8,095 nt of DNA from the NCBI GenBank assembly GCA_964625335.1, contig CAZVBE010000044.1, forward strand, positions 1 to 8,095. Reading direction: 5' to 3'. The first letter of the stretch is position 1; each line of letters begins with the position of its first letter. Below are positions 1 through 6,409 of this stretch, piece by piece. Made by a program: the position numbers and the translations under genes. The stretch is from CAZGUG01 sp964625335 (GTDB taxonomy: Bacteria; Bacillota; Clostridia; Ch29). The notes below the pieces were generated by a model that searched no databases, was not told the origin of the DNA, and worked only from the letters and a program-made list of their open reading frames with translations.

Positions 1-1154
1 ATGAAGCGGTTGCAACCGCGATGAAACAGATTAACCCCGATGTAGTTGCTGCTTTCCCCATTACACCGTCCACAGAAGTACCACAGTATTTTTCCCAGTT
101 TGTGGCGGACGGGGAGGTAGATACCGAGTTTGTAGCGGTTGAATCAGAGCACAGTGCAATGAGCGCCTGTGTAGGAGCCAGTTCCGCCGGCGCAAGGGCT
201 ATGACCGCAACTTCTGCCAACGGTTTGGCATTAATGTGGGAGATACTATATATCGCTGCATCAAGCAGGCTGCCGATAGTAATGCCGTGTATAAACAGGG
301 CGCTGTCCGGTCCAATTAACATACATAATGACCACAGCGATTCGATGGGGGCAAGGGATTCCGGCTGGATACAGATCTATTCGGAGGACAATCAGGAAGC
401 CTATGATAATATTATACAAGCGGTTAAGATAGCCGAGAACAAGGATGTCCTGCTGCCGGTAATGGTATGCCTGGACGGATTCATCGTAAGTCACTCGGTG
501 GAAAATATTGAGCTTCAAGAAACAGAAAAGGTAAGAAAGTTTATCGGAATGTACGAGCCGGATGAATACCTGCTCAACGCAAAATATCCCATAGCCATGG
601 GCCCCTTGGATTTGCCGCCGCACTATTTCGAGCATAAAAGGCTGCAGGCAGAGGCTATGAAGAATGCAAAAGAGGTAATTTTACAGGTTGCCAAGGAATA
701 CGAAAAGCTTACCGGCAAAAAATACGAGTTATTTGAAGAGTACAGAATGGAAGATGCCGAAGTCGGAATAGTCATCCTGAACTCCACGGCCGGTACCGCC
801 AAAGAGGTTGTGGACAAACTGAGGGATGAGGGTGTCAAGGCAGGATTGATTAAGCTGAGAGTATTCAGGCCATTCCCGGTGGACGAGATTGCAAAGGCCC
901 TGTCCGGCCTAAAGGCTCTGGCAGTTATGGATAAAAGCGACAGCTTTTCTGCAGCCGGAGGCCCGGTGTTTGCAGAAGTCAGAAGCGCGCTGTACGGTGT
1001 CAGTCAGAATCTTAATGTAATAAGCTATATATACGGCCTCGGCGGAAGGGACGTTACTATGAACGATATAGATACGGTATATAGAAACCTGATAGATATA
1101 GCAAAAACAGGGAAAGTGAACGAGACTTACAATTATGTCGGAGTAAGGGAATAG
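1..1154 (+). CDS. porA: Pyruvate:ferredoxin oxidoreductase, alpha subunit (5' end outside window)
   Basis: Alpha subunit of the multi-subunit 2-oxoacid:ferredoxin oxidoreductase that oxidises pyruvate with CoA to acetyl-CoA, CO2 and reduced ferredoxin in the cytoplasm. The frame is open back to base 3 and encodes EAVATAM before the first ATG at 21. Family members carry about 14 further residues before this block, so 21 is an internal Met and the gene is cut by the window edge. Counting from the Met at 21, visible marks are the PITPS turn (13-17), VESEHSAM (40-47, expected to hold the glutamate that activates thiamine diphosphate), TSANG (64-68) and NRALSGP (92-98). T15 and R93 correspond, from family knowledge, to pyruvate-contacting residues of single-chain PFOR. 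The C-terminal part (about 245-370) is the transketolase C-terminal-like domain. The stop codon's last base is also the first base of the porB ribosome site, so the two genes are co-transcribed. Gamma and delta subunit genes are not seen and are expected upstream. Confidence 0.95.
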   Translation, partial: EAVATAMKQINPDVVAAFPITPSTEVPQYFSQFVADGEVDTEFVAVESEHSAMSACVGASSAGARAMTATSANGLALMWEILYIAASSRLPIVMPCINRALSGPINIHNDHSDSMGARDSGWIQIYSEDNQEAYDNIIQAVKIAENKDVLLPVMVCLDGFIVSHSVENIELQETEKVRKFIGMYEPDEYLLNAKYPIAMGPLDLPPHYFEHKRLQAEAMKNAKEVILQVAKEYEKLTGKKYELFEEYRMEDAEVGIVILNSTAGTAKEVVDKLRDEGVKAGLIKLRVFRPFPVDEIAKALSGLKALAVMDKSDSFSAAGGPVFAEVRSALYGVSQNLNVISYIYGLGGRDVTMNDIDTVYRNLIDIAKTGKVNETYNYVGVRE

Positions 1155-1166
1155 GAGGTGTGAAAA

Positions 1167-2102
1167 TTGGCATATAAACTTAAAGAAGTTGTCCAAAAAC
1201 CCGAAAGACTGACCGGCGGTCACAGGATGTGTGCAGGGTGCGGTGCGCCCACCGTTGTCAGGGGAGTACTAAGGGCTTTGAAACCGGAGGATAAGGCAGT
1301 TGTGGGGTCGGCAACAGGATGTCTTGAAGTGGCGACAACAATTTATCCCTATACTGCATGGAAAGATTCCTTTATCCATAATGCCTTTGAAAATGCAGGG
1401 GCAACCGTAAGCGGAGCAGAAGCTGCCTATAATGCGCTTAAGCGAAGGGGAAAGGTTACCGAGAATTACAAGTTTATCGCCTTTGGCGGTGACGGTGGAA
1501 CCTACGATATAGGTATACAATCCCTTTCGGGGGCTATGGAAAGGGGCCATGACATGGTATATGTATGCTATGATAATGGCGCCTATATGAATACCGGAAT
1601 ACAGAGGTCATCGGCTACACCCAAATATGCGAATACAACCACTTCACCCGCAGGAAAGGTTCTGCCGGGTAAAATGCAATACAGAAAGGACCTTGCAGGG
1701 GTTATGGCCGCCCATGAAATTCCCTATGTTGCGCAGAGCGCAATCACACAGAACATGAAAGATCTTTACGAAAAGGCAGAGAAAGCCATATACACTCCAG
1801 GGCCTGCTTTTATGAACGTACTGGCTCCATGTCCAAGGGGCTGGAGATACGATACGCCTAAGCTGTTGGAGATATCCAAACTGGCGGTAGATACCTGTGT
1901 ATGGCCTTTGTTTGAGGTTGTTGATGGCGTATGGAAACTTACCTACAAACCAAAGAAAAAGCTCCCCGTGGAGGAATGGTTAAAGCCCCAGGGAAGGTTC
2001 AAGCACCTGTTTGGCAAGGATAACGCTCATCTATTGAAGGACCTTCAGCAGGAAGTAGACAAGAGATGGGAAAACCTGCTTAAACTTTGCGGAGAAGCGT
2101 AA
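1167..2102 (+). CDS. porB: Pyruvate:ferredoxin oxidoreductase, beta subunit
   Basis: Thiamine-diphosphate- and [4Fe-4S]-binding beta subunit, partner of the porA product just upstream. It starts with TTG at 1167, preceded by GGAGGTG (1154-1160) at 6 nt spacing; no better start exists. The protein has 311 residues, normal for the family. Cofactor residues are visible: MCAGCGAP gives C22 and C25, SATGC gives C52, and APCPRGW gives C222, which together match the four cluster ligands of the family. The diphosphate/Mg site is GGDGGTYDIG (107-116) with N137 and Y140 further along. With porA and porB only, electrons would still need the ferredoxin-like delta subunit, presumably encoded upstream of the window. 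The gene is the last of its operon because an intrinsic terminator follows 10 nt after the stop. The substrate could in principle be another 2-oxoacid, but overall resemblance is closest to pyruvate enzymes. Confidence 0.96.
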   Translation: MAYKLKEVVQKPERLTGGHRMCAGCGAPTVVRGVLRALKPEDKAVVGSATGCLEVATTIYPYTAWKDSFIHNAFENAGATVSGAEAAYNALKRRGKVTENYKFIAFGGDGGTYDIGIQSLSGAMERGHDMVYVCYDNGAYMNTGIQRSSATPKYANTTTSPAGKVLPGKMQYRKDLAGVMAAHEIPYVAQSAITQNMKDLYEKAEKAIYTPGPAFMNVLAPCPRGWRYDTPKLLEISKLAVDTCVWPLFEVVDGVWKLTYKPKKKLPVEEWLKPQGRFKHLFGKDNAHLLKDLQQEVDKRWENLLKLCGEA

Positions 2103-2112
2103 GAGAAAATAA

Positions 2113-2149
2113 AAGGGTTATGCCGGTTTCCGGTATAACCCTTAATTTT
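2113..2149 (+). terminator. Intrinsic terminator of the por operon
   Basis: A 14-bp stem (2113-2126 with 2130-2143) contains one G-U pair and a TTT loop. Its GC-rich upper part is CCGG/CCGG, and it is followed by the short run AATTTTA. It begins 10 nt after the porB stop. The U-tract is modest, but stem quality and position make termination likely. Confidence 0.85.
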
Positions 2150-2184
2150 ATGCATAAAATTGCCGTGTTTTCTTTTTTCTTAAG

Positions 2185-2222
2185 TTTGCCCGTGCTAATA
2201 CGGGGAAATAATAGTGTATAAA
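2185..2222 (+). promoter_or_regulatory. Putative operator dyad and promoter of the HMA/ATPase/rubrerythrin operon
   Basis: An inverted repeat TTTgCCCGT-N6-ACGGGgAAA (2185-2208) has 8 of 9 matching half-site positions. It overlaps weak promoter-like elements: an extended -10-like TGCTAATAC (2193-2201), and downstream TATAAA (2217-2222) without a convincing -35. No near-consensus sigma-A promoter is visible, which would fit an activated or tightly repressed promoter. No regulator gene lies in the window, so the binding protein is unknown. The dyad is seen directly; its role as a metal-regulator site is inference. Confidence 0.35.
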
Positions 2223-2243
2223 TAAAAGAAAGGAGTCTGCTTT

Positions 2244-2453
2244 ATGAAAAACTTGACTTTAAGAGTAAAGGATATTGCGTGCCCCGACTGCGCCCAAAAG
2301 ATTGGCCAGGTGCTGCAGAGGAAGCAGGGTGTCTCCCAGGCGGAGGTTTCTTTTATGACAGGCAAACTTACTTTAAGCTATGACGAGGACAAGATAACCC
2401 TGGATGAGATTAAGACAACCGTGGGAAAGCTGGGGTATGAGCTGGCGGAATAG
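2244..2453 (+). CDS. Heavy-metal-associated (HMA) domain protein, CopZ-like
   Basis: A small soluble protein of 69 residues that consists of one HMA domain (ferredoxin-like beta-alpha-beta-beta-alpha-beta fold). The metal-binding loop is DIACPDCAQK, with C13 and C16 as the expected ligands; the usual loop is GMxCxxC, and the Met is here Ile. AAAGGAG at 2229-2235 sits 8 nt before the ATG. The gene is followed after 39 bp by a P1B ATPase that has no HMA domain of its own, so this protein probably acts as the detached metal-delivery or sensing domain of that pump. HMA proteins bind soft or borderline ions such as Cu(I), Zn(II) or Cd(II) through the CxxC pair. Which ion is bound here cannot be read from the sequence, and the name CopZ is deliberately not assigned because the partner ATPase lacks the copper-type CPC motif. 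Confidence 0.85.
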   Translation: MKNLTLRVKDIACPDCAQKIGQVLQRKQGVSQAEVSFMTGKLTLSYDEDKITLDEIKTTVGKLGYELAE

Positions 2454-2492
2454 CAGATTTTTCTCTTTGTTCCTCGGGGGGAGTGTGGATGT

Positions 2493-4340
2493 ATGGGCAA
2501 AAAAGAGATTAGACTTCTAATTCCCGTATTGATTATTATTTTTGGTTGGTCATCAAGGCTGCTGGGCAACATGCTGGTCTTCAACGCTTCAATGCTGATT
2601 GCTTCAATAATATTGGGCTATGATGTGGCAAGAAGCGCTTTGCTGTCCTTGAAATACAGGGTTATTAGCATAAATCTTCTGGTATTTATTGCAGCCCTGG
2701 GGGGCATATATCTCAGGGAATACTGGGAAGCTGCTGCTGTAACCTTTTTGTTCGTTTTCGGTTCGTATCTGGAGGCCAAAGCTCTGGGAAGAACCAGGAA
2801 TGCCCTTGCCGCCCTAATACAGGTCATCCCCATGAAGGCTAACCTTCTCAGCAACGGGGAGATAAAGATAGTAGAAATAGAGGAGATTAAGACCGGCGAC
2901 ATTGTGGTTGTAAAACCGGGAGAAAAGATACCTGTGGATGGAAAAATCATAAATGGACAGGCGGCAGTGGATGAGGCCACCATTACCGGAGAGTCAATAC
3001 CCAGACTTAAGAATACAGGAGATAATGTCTTTTCTACCACCATAAATGTTGAAGGCTACCTTGAGATTGAGACAAAAAAAGTCGGCGAGGATACACTCTT
3101 TTCTAAGATCATCTATCTGGTTGAAAAGGCCCAGGAAAAGAAAGCCGATACACAAAGGTTTATTGAGAGCTTTTCTAAATATTATACGCCGGGGGTTATT
3201 GCGCTTTCACTATTTACATATTTATTTACAAGGGATCTGAGATTGTCCATAACCTTTCTTGTGATAGCATGTCCCGGAGCGCTGGTTATATCCACACCGG
3301 TATCGATAGTATCCGCTATAGGCAACGGTGCAAAGAATGGTGTAATAGTAAAGGGTGGAAGCAGTCTTGAGAAGGCCGGGAGAATAGGGATTGTGGCCTT
3401 CGATAAGACCGGGACTTTGACAAAGGGAAAGCCAAAGGTCTATACCGTCAAGGGGTTTGATGCTGATGACCGGCAGGTACTGAGCATAGCCGCCTCGGCG
3501 GAATTGTATTCGGAGCATCCCCTGGCAAAGGCCATTATAGACAGAGCTGCCATGGATAACGCCAGGATATTAAAACCCGATGACTTCGAAGTAATAATCG
3601 GGCGTGGCGTAAAGGCCCGCTTGGATGGCCAAAGCTATCTGGTGGGCAGCGAGGGGCTTATTATGGATAATGGGGTAGAAATTCCCGAATCTATAAAGGA
3701 ATACGTATACCATGAGCAGGAGAAGGGAAGTACTGTTGTTCTGGTTGCCGGCAGCAGAGTTCTGGGGGCGCTTTCCATAAGGGATGAAAACAAAGACCAG
3801 TCAGCAAAGGTCATTGAATATTTCAGAAAGCTTGGCATTAAAACCTATATGCTCACAGGCGACAATGAAAGGGTAGCTAAGGCCGTAGCGGGAGAATTGG
3901 GCTTGGACGGATATTATGCAGAGCTGTTGCCCGACCATAAGCTGAGAATAATAGATGAATTAAAGAAAAAGGGACGGGTGGCAATGGTGGGAGATGGGAT
4001 AAACGATGCTCCGGCATTGGCCGAGGCCAATATTGGTATAGCAGTGTCGGGAGCAACCGATATTACTATGGAGACGGCGGACATGGTAATCATGTCAGAC
4101 AATCTGGAAAAAATCACCCATGCCATAGGGCTTGCCCGGTCTACCCTGAAAAACCTGAGAATAAACATAGGGTTTTCGATATTCGTTGTTGTATCGCTGC
4201 TGTTGGGTGTGGTAAAGGGTAGTATATTCTTGGCATCCGGGATGTTTTTCCATGAACTCAGCGTAATTTTGGTTATTTTAAACGGCATGAGGCTCATGGG
4301 ATATAGGTCTGATATACAGCACAAGGGTACAAAAAAATAA
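2493..4340 (+). CDS. P1B-type heavy-metal-translocating ATPase with CPG motif
   Basis: An integral membrane cation pump of 615 residues that couples ATP hydrolysis to metal transport, probably efflux. The N-terminus goes straight into membrane segments (about 8-20, 28-50, 57-74, 77-97) with no HMA domain. Then come the actuator domain with TGES (165-168), the membrane pair around 234-275, phosphorylation motif DKTGT (D304), nucleotide domain with EHP (341-343), TGDN (455-458), hinge GDGIND (500-505) and two final membrane helices. The ion-site motif in the sixth helix is CPG (260-262), not the usual CPC, SPC or TPC. The last helix has HELSV (587-591) and N597, recalling the HEGxT motif of P1B-4 pumps (Co/Fe/Zn) with a changed glycine. 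The specificity is therefore unclear, and a copper role is unlikely. The start ATG has GGGGGGAG (2476-2483) 9 nt upstream. It is flanked by the HMA gene (39 bp) and rubrerythrin (17 bp), so the three are probably one transcript. Confidence 0.93.
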   Translation: MGKKEIRLLIPVLIIIFGWSSRLLGNMLVFNASMLIASIILGYDVARSALLSLKYRVISINLLVFIAALGGIYLREYWEAAAVTFLFVFGSYLEAKALGRTRNALAALIQVIPMKANLLSNGEIKIVEIEEIKTGDIVVVKPGEKIPVDGKIINGQAAVDEATITGESIPRLKNTGDNVFSTTINVEGYLEIETKKVGEDTLFSKIIYLVEKAQEKKADTQRFIESFSKYYTPGVIALSLFTYLFTRDLRLSITFLVIACPGALVISTPVSIVSAIGNGAKNGVIVKGGSSLEKAGRIGIVAFDKTGTLTKGKPKVYTVKGFDADDRQVLSIAASAELYSEHPLAKAIIDRAAMDNARILKPDDFEVIIGRGVKARLDGQSYLVGSEGLIMDNGVEIPESIKEYVYHEQEKGSTVVLVAGSRVLGALSIRDENKDQSAKVIEYFRKLGIKTYMLTGDNERVAKAVAGELGLDGYYAELLPDHKLRIIDELKKKGRVAMVGDGINDAPALAEANIGIAVSGATDITMETADMVIMSDNLEKITHAIGLARSTLKNLRINIGFSIFVVVSLLLGVVKGSIFLASGMFFHELSVILVILNGMRLMGYRSDIQHKGTKK

Positions 4341-4357
4341 GGAATGGGGGAAATAAT

Positions 4358-4855
4358 ATGGAAAACAAGAGTTTGCAAAACCTGATGGCGGCCTTTGCAG
4401 GAGAATCCCAGGCCAACAGAAAATATCTTGCATATGCGGAGCAGGCAGACAGGGAGGGCTATAAAGCGGTTGCCGCCTTATTTCGTGCTGTGGCTGCTGC
4501 AGAGACAATTCATGCTCACAGTCACCTGAGAATAGCAGGGAAAATAGGCGATACCCGGCAAAACCTAAAGGACGCTATGGAAGGGGAAATCTACGAATTT
4601 AAAAGTATGTATCCGGAGTTTATTGAAATAGCAGAGCAGGAAGGGGACAGTAAGGCTCTGAGAAGCTTTAACTTTGCCAATCAGGTAGAGGAGGTACATG
4701 CCGGGCTATATAAGGAAGCCATTGAGACATTGGATAAAAATCAGGAGTATGTTAAATTCAATGTATGCCCTGTATGTGGTTATACAACGGCTCAACCACC
4801 GGATAAATGTCCTGTTTGTAATGTTTCGGGAGATAAATTTATTGAGATAGAATAA
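4358..4855 (+). CDS. rbr: Rubrerythrin
   Basis: Cytoplasmic non-haem iron peroxidase that reduces hydrogen peroxide in anaerobes, with electrons arriving through its rubredoxin-type domain. It has 165 residues. The N-terminal four-helix ferritin-like domain carries the di-iron ligands: E16 (AGES), E49xxH52, E77xxE80 (GEIYE) and E111xxH114. The C-terminal rubredoxin-like knuckles are CPVC (C137, C140) and CPVC (C151, C154), for one Fe(Cys)4 site. Both domains are complete and the order is the classical one. A G-rich ribosome site (GGAATGGGGG, 4341-4350) lies 7 nt before the ATG and only 17 bp separate it from the ATPase stop, so it is probably co-transcribed with the metal pump. This links the operon to peroxide and iron handling. 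The gene symbol is the conventional family name. Confidence 0.95.
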   Translation: MENKSLQNLMAAFAGESQANRKYLAYAEQADREGYKAVAALFRAVAAAETIHAHSHLRIAGKIGDTRQNLKDAMEGEIYEFKSMYPEFIEIAEQEGDSKALRSFNFANQVEEVHAGLYKEAIETLDKNQEYVKFNVCPVCGYTTAQPPDKCPVCNVSGDKFIEIE

Positions 4856-4856
4856 A

Positions 4857-4874
4857 CAGACTTCTATTAGTCTG
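4857..4874 (+). terminator. Weak hairpin after rubrerythrin
   Basis: A 6-bp perfect stem CAGACT/AGTCTG with a 6-nt loop starts 2 nt after the stop codon. No U-tract follows (AAAATAATTG), so it is at best a weak terminator or an mRNA 3' end stabiliser. The larger hairpin at 4915-4968 may do the actual terminating. Confidence 0.35.
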
Positions 4875-4914
4875 AAAATAATTGCATTAGACCAGGCAGG
4901 ACGGCCGCATACCT

Positions 4915-4968
4915 ATTGGGGACATTCCGCAGCAAGAAATACTTGCACAGCAGCGGTGTGTCCCCAAT
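4915..4968. repeat. Long imperfect hairpin, REP-like or terminator
   Basis: The ends are a 10-bp perfect inverted repeat ATTGGGGACA (4915-4924) and TGTCCCCAAT (4959-4968). Inside lie further nested pairs: CCGC (4927-4930) with GCGG (4953-4956), and GCAAG (4932-4936) with CTTGC (4942-4946) around an AAATA loop. One arm has a short bulge and the other a 6-nt bulge. GGGGAC...GTCCCC ends resemble, from general knowledge, dispersed hairpin repeats in Bacillota genomes. The following CCTTTCTAATTTTTA is T-rich, so it could also terminate the rubrerythrin operon. Only one copy is in the window, so repeat status is inferred. Confidence 0.5.
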
Positions 4969-5025
4969 CCTTTCTAATTTTTATGTTGGATAATATAGTC
5001 CAAAAGAAATACAATAGTAATAGAG

Positions 5026-5054
5026 TTGATAGAGGGCCGTTTTTTAGGTATAAT
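5026..5054 (+). promoter_or_regulatory. Sigma-A-type promoter of the first L25/Ctc gene
   Basis: TTGATA (5026-5031), a 17-bp spacer, and a perfect TATAAT (5049-5054). The expected start of transcription is near 5061, leaving about 29 nt of untranslated leader before the ATG at 5090. The leader contains AGGAGG (5076-5081) at 8 nt spacing. Confidence 0.85.
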
Positions 5055-5089
5055 AGCATATGTGTTAACAAAAAAAGGAGGAAAATGCA

Positions 5090-5731
5090 ATGAGTGATAC
5101 AAGGCTGGCGATTTTGGAGCGGAACCAAACCGGCACCGGAGGAGCCAAAAGGACCAGAAATGAGGGTTATATTCCCGGAGTTTTATATGGCAGGGATAAC
5201 CAGGGTCAACCTGTGAAGGTTGAAACATCCACCCTGAAAAGATTAATAGGCAGAATGGGAAGCAGCGCTATCGTTGACGCCGATTACAACGGAGATTCCA
5301 AGCTGATACTGCTTAAGGAGGTCCAGCACGAGCCTGTAAGCGGGCAAATAGTACATGTTGACCTGTTTGAGATAAGCGCAGACGAAGCAATTACCACTAC
5401 CGTACCTCTGGTTGCCACTGGCATTGATGGAATTACCGGAGCAGGAATATTGCAGCAGATGCTAAATGAATTGCATATAAGCTGTCTGCCAAGATTTGTT
5501 CCAAAGTCCATAGAATTCGATGTTTCGGGCATGCATACCGGACAGGCTTTATATGTTTCGGATTTGAAGGTTGAAGGAGATATAGAGATTCTGACACCGC
5601 CGGGAGATATGGTTGCTAACATCATCGAACCCAGAGGCATTGCTGAAGAAACAGAGGAGAAAGAAGGAGAGGAAGAGGAAGAAGGGGCAGAAGCTGAAGA
5701 TACGGCGGAAGCTGCCGGTGATGAAGAATAG
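5090..5731 (+). CDS. rplY: Ribosomal protein bL25 / general stress protein Ctc, copy 1
   Basis: Binds the loop E region of 5S rRNA in the large ribosomal subunit; long two-domain members are often called Ctc or TL5. The N-terminal L25 domain (about 1-95) shows the family block from TGTG to PGVLYG (14-34) and KEVQHEP with HVD further on. The C-terminal beta domain follows (about 96-185, starting near VPLVATG). The last 30 or so residues form a tail made mostly of Glu, Ala and Asp, encoded by purine-rich DNA. The total of 213 residues is normal for the long form. It has its own strong promoter and an AGGAGG ribosome site, and is closed by a terminator, so it is probably a single-gene transcript with some read-through into the glycosylase pair. 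A second homologue lies at 7215, sharing roughly a third of residues by eye, which implies an old duplication. Which copy serves the ribosome under normal growth is not known. Confidence 0.93.
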   Translation: MSDTRLAILERNQTGTGGAKRTRNEGYIPGVLYGRDNQGQPVKVETSTLKRLIGRMGSSAIVDADYNGDSKLILLKEVQHEPVSGQIVHVDLFEISADEAITTTVPLVATGIDGITGAGILQQMLNELHISCLPRFVPKSIEFDVSGMHTGQALYVSDLKVEGDIEILTPPGDMVANIIEPRGIAEETEEKEGEEEEEGAEAEDTAEAAGDEE

Positions 5732-5741
5732 TATGATTTTA

Positions 5742-5771
5742 AATGTCTCCATTAATGGAGACATTGTTTTT
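5742..5771 (+). terminator. Intrinsic terminator after L25/Ctc copy 1
   Basis: A perfect 24-nt palindrome forms a 10-bp stem (5742-5751 with 5756-5765) capped by TTAA, followed by G and five T residues (5767-5771). It lies 10 nt after the stop codon. Orientation of the T-run fits the + strand only. Confidence 0.88.
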
Positions 5772-5848
5772 ATTAATTTAACTAACCGTCATCGGAGCAA
5801 CCTACTGTCCTGATGGAAGTCTGACTGTTACTTGCAGGGGGGATGGAA

Positions 5849-6409
5849 ATGCTGGGATGGGATGAACTGGAGGAATTGTGCACAAACTGTAGGAGATGCC
5901 GGCTGTGCAGCAGTCGGAAAAAAGTGGTTTTCGGCAAAGGCAGCAGGAATGCAGACCTGATGTTTGTGGGTGAAGGGCCGGGCCGGGACGAGGATATTAC
6001 CGGGGTGCCCTTTGTGGGTAAGGCGGGGCAGCTTCTGGACAAAATATTAAAGGCTTCGGGTATTAACGGTGACGATGTATATATCGGAAACATTGTAAAA
6101 TGCAGGCCTCCCGGCAACAGAATTCCGGCCCCCGAAGAAGCAAGGGCCTGTCTGCCTTATTTAAGAAATCAGGTCTATCTTATAAAGCCCAAAATAATTG
6201 TTTGTCTTGGTGCTACTGCAGCAAAGTATATTATAGACAGTCAGATAAGGATAACCGGCAGCAGGGGCAAGTGGCACCAAAAAAATGGCTACTGGCTGAT
6301 GGCCACGTATCATCCTGCCGCTCTTTTAAGGGACGGGGCGAAAAAAAGGCCTGTATGGGAGGACTTTAATAATATTTCTGAAAAGATTAGGAAGCTGAAT
6401 ACAGAATGA
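5849..6409 (+). CDS. Family 4 uracil-DNA glycosylase with [4Fe-4S] cluster
   Basis: Removes uracil from DNA to start base-excision repair. I chose ATG 5849 (186 residues): the G-run at 5837-5842 touches the earlier in-frame ATG at 5843, but sits 6 nt before 5849. With this start the cluster cysteines fall at C14, C17, C85 and C101, closely matching C14, C17, C86 and C102 of the Thermus enzyme as I recall it. Motif GEGPGRDED (41-49) holds the expected catalytic Glu42, PFVGKAG (54-60) follows, then N81, and the HPAALLR motif (H155) near the end. Two extra cysteines, C11 and C20, give a run of four evenly spaced cysteines (CxxCxxCxxC). The gene overlaps the next glycosylase homologue by 4 bp (ATGA). 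No convincing promoter is seen in the 70 bp after the L25 terminator, so it may depend on read-through or on an unrecognised promoter. Confidence 0.92.
   Translation: MLGWDELEELCTNCRRCRLCSSRKKVVFGKGSRNADLMFVGEGPGRDEDITGVPFVGKAGQLLDKILKASGINGDDVYIGNIVKCRPPGNRIPAPEEARACLPYLRNQVYLIKPKIIVCLGATAAKYIIDSQIRITGSRGKWHQKNGYWLMATYHPAALLRDGAKKRPVWEDFNNISEKIRKLNTE

Noticed and set aside
1..24. ATG at base 1 opening a short frame
   Set aside because: It meets a stop after seven codons, and the porA frame runs through the same bases in another phase.
261..1223. Minus-strand ORFs across porA
   Set aside because: They are out-of-phase shadows of a well-conserved gene, without family motifs or ribosome sites.
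2150..2243. PerR box upstream of the metal/rubrerythrin operon
   Set aside because: No sequence close to TTATAATNATTATAA was found, although the gene content would suit PerR control.
2618..4508. Minus-strand ORFs across the ATPase and rubrerythrin, and a short + ORF at 3046
   Set aside because: All lie inside strongly conserved domains of genes in another frame; no independent motif is seen.
5785..5818. Hairpin TCATCGG/CTGATGG before the first glycosylase gene
   Set aside because: Only about seven pairs including wobbles, a long loop and no T-run; compatible with chance.
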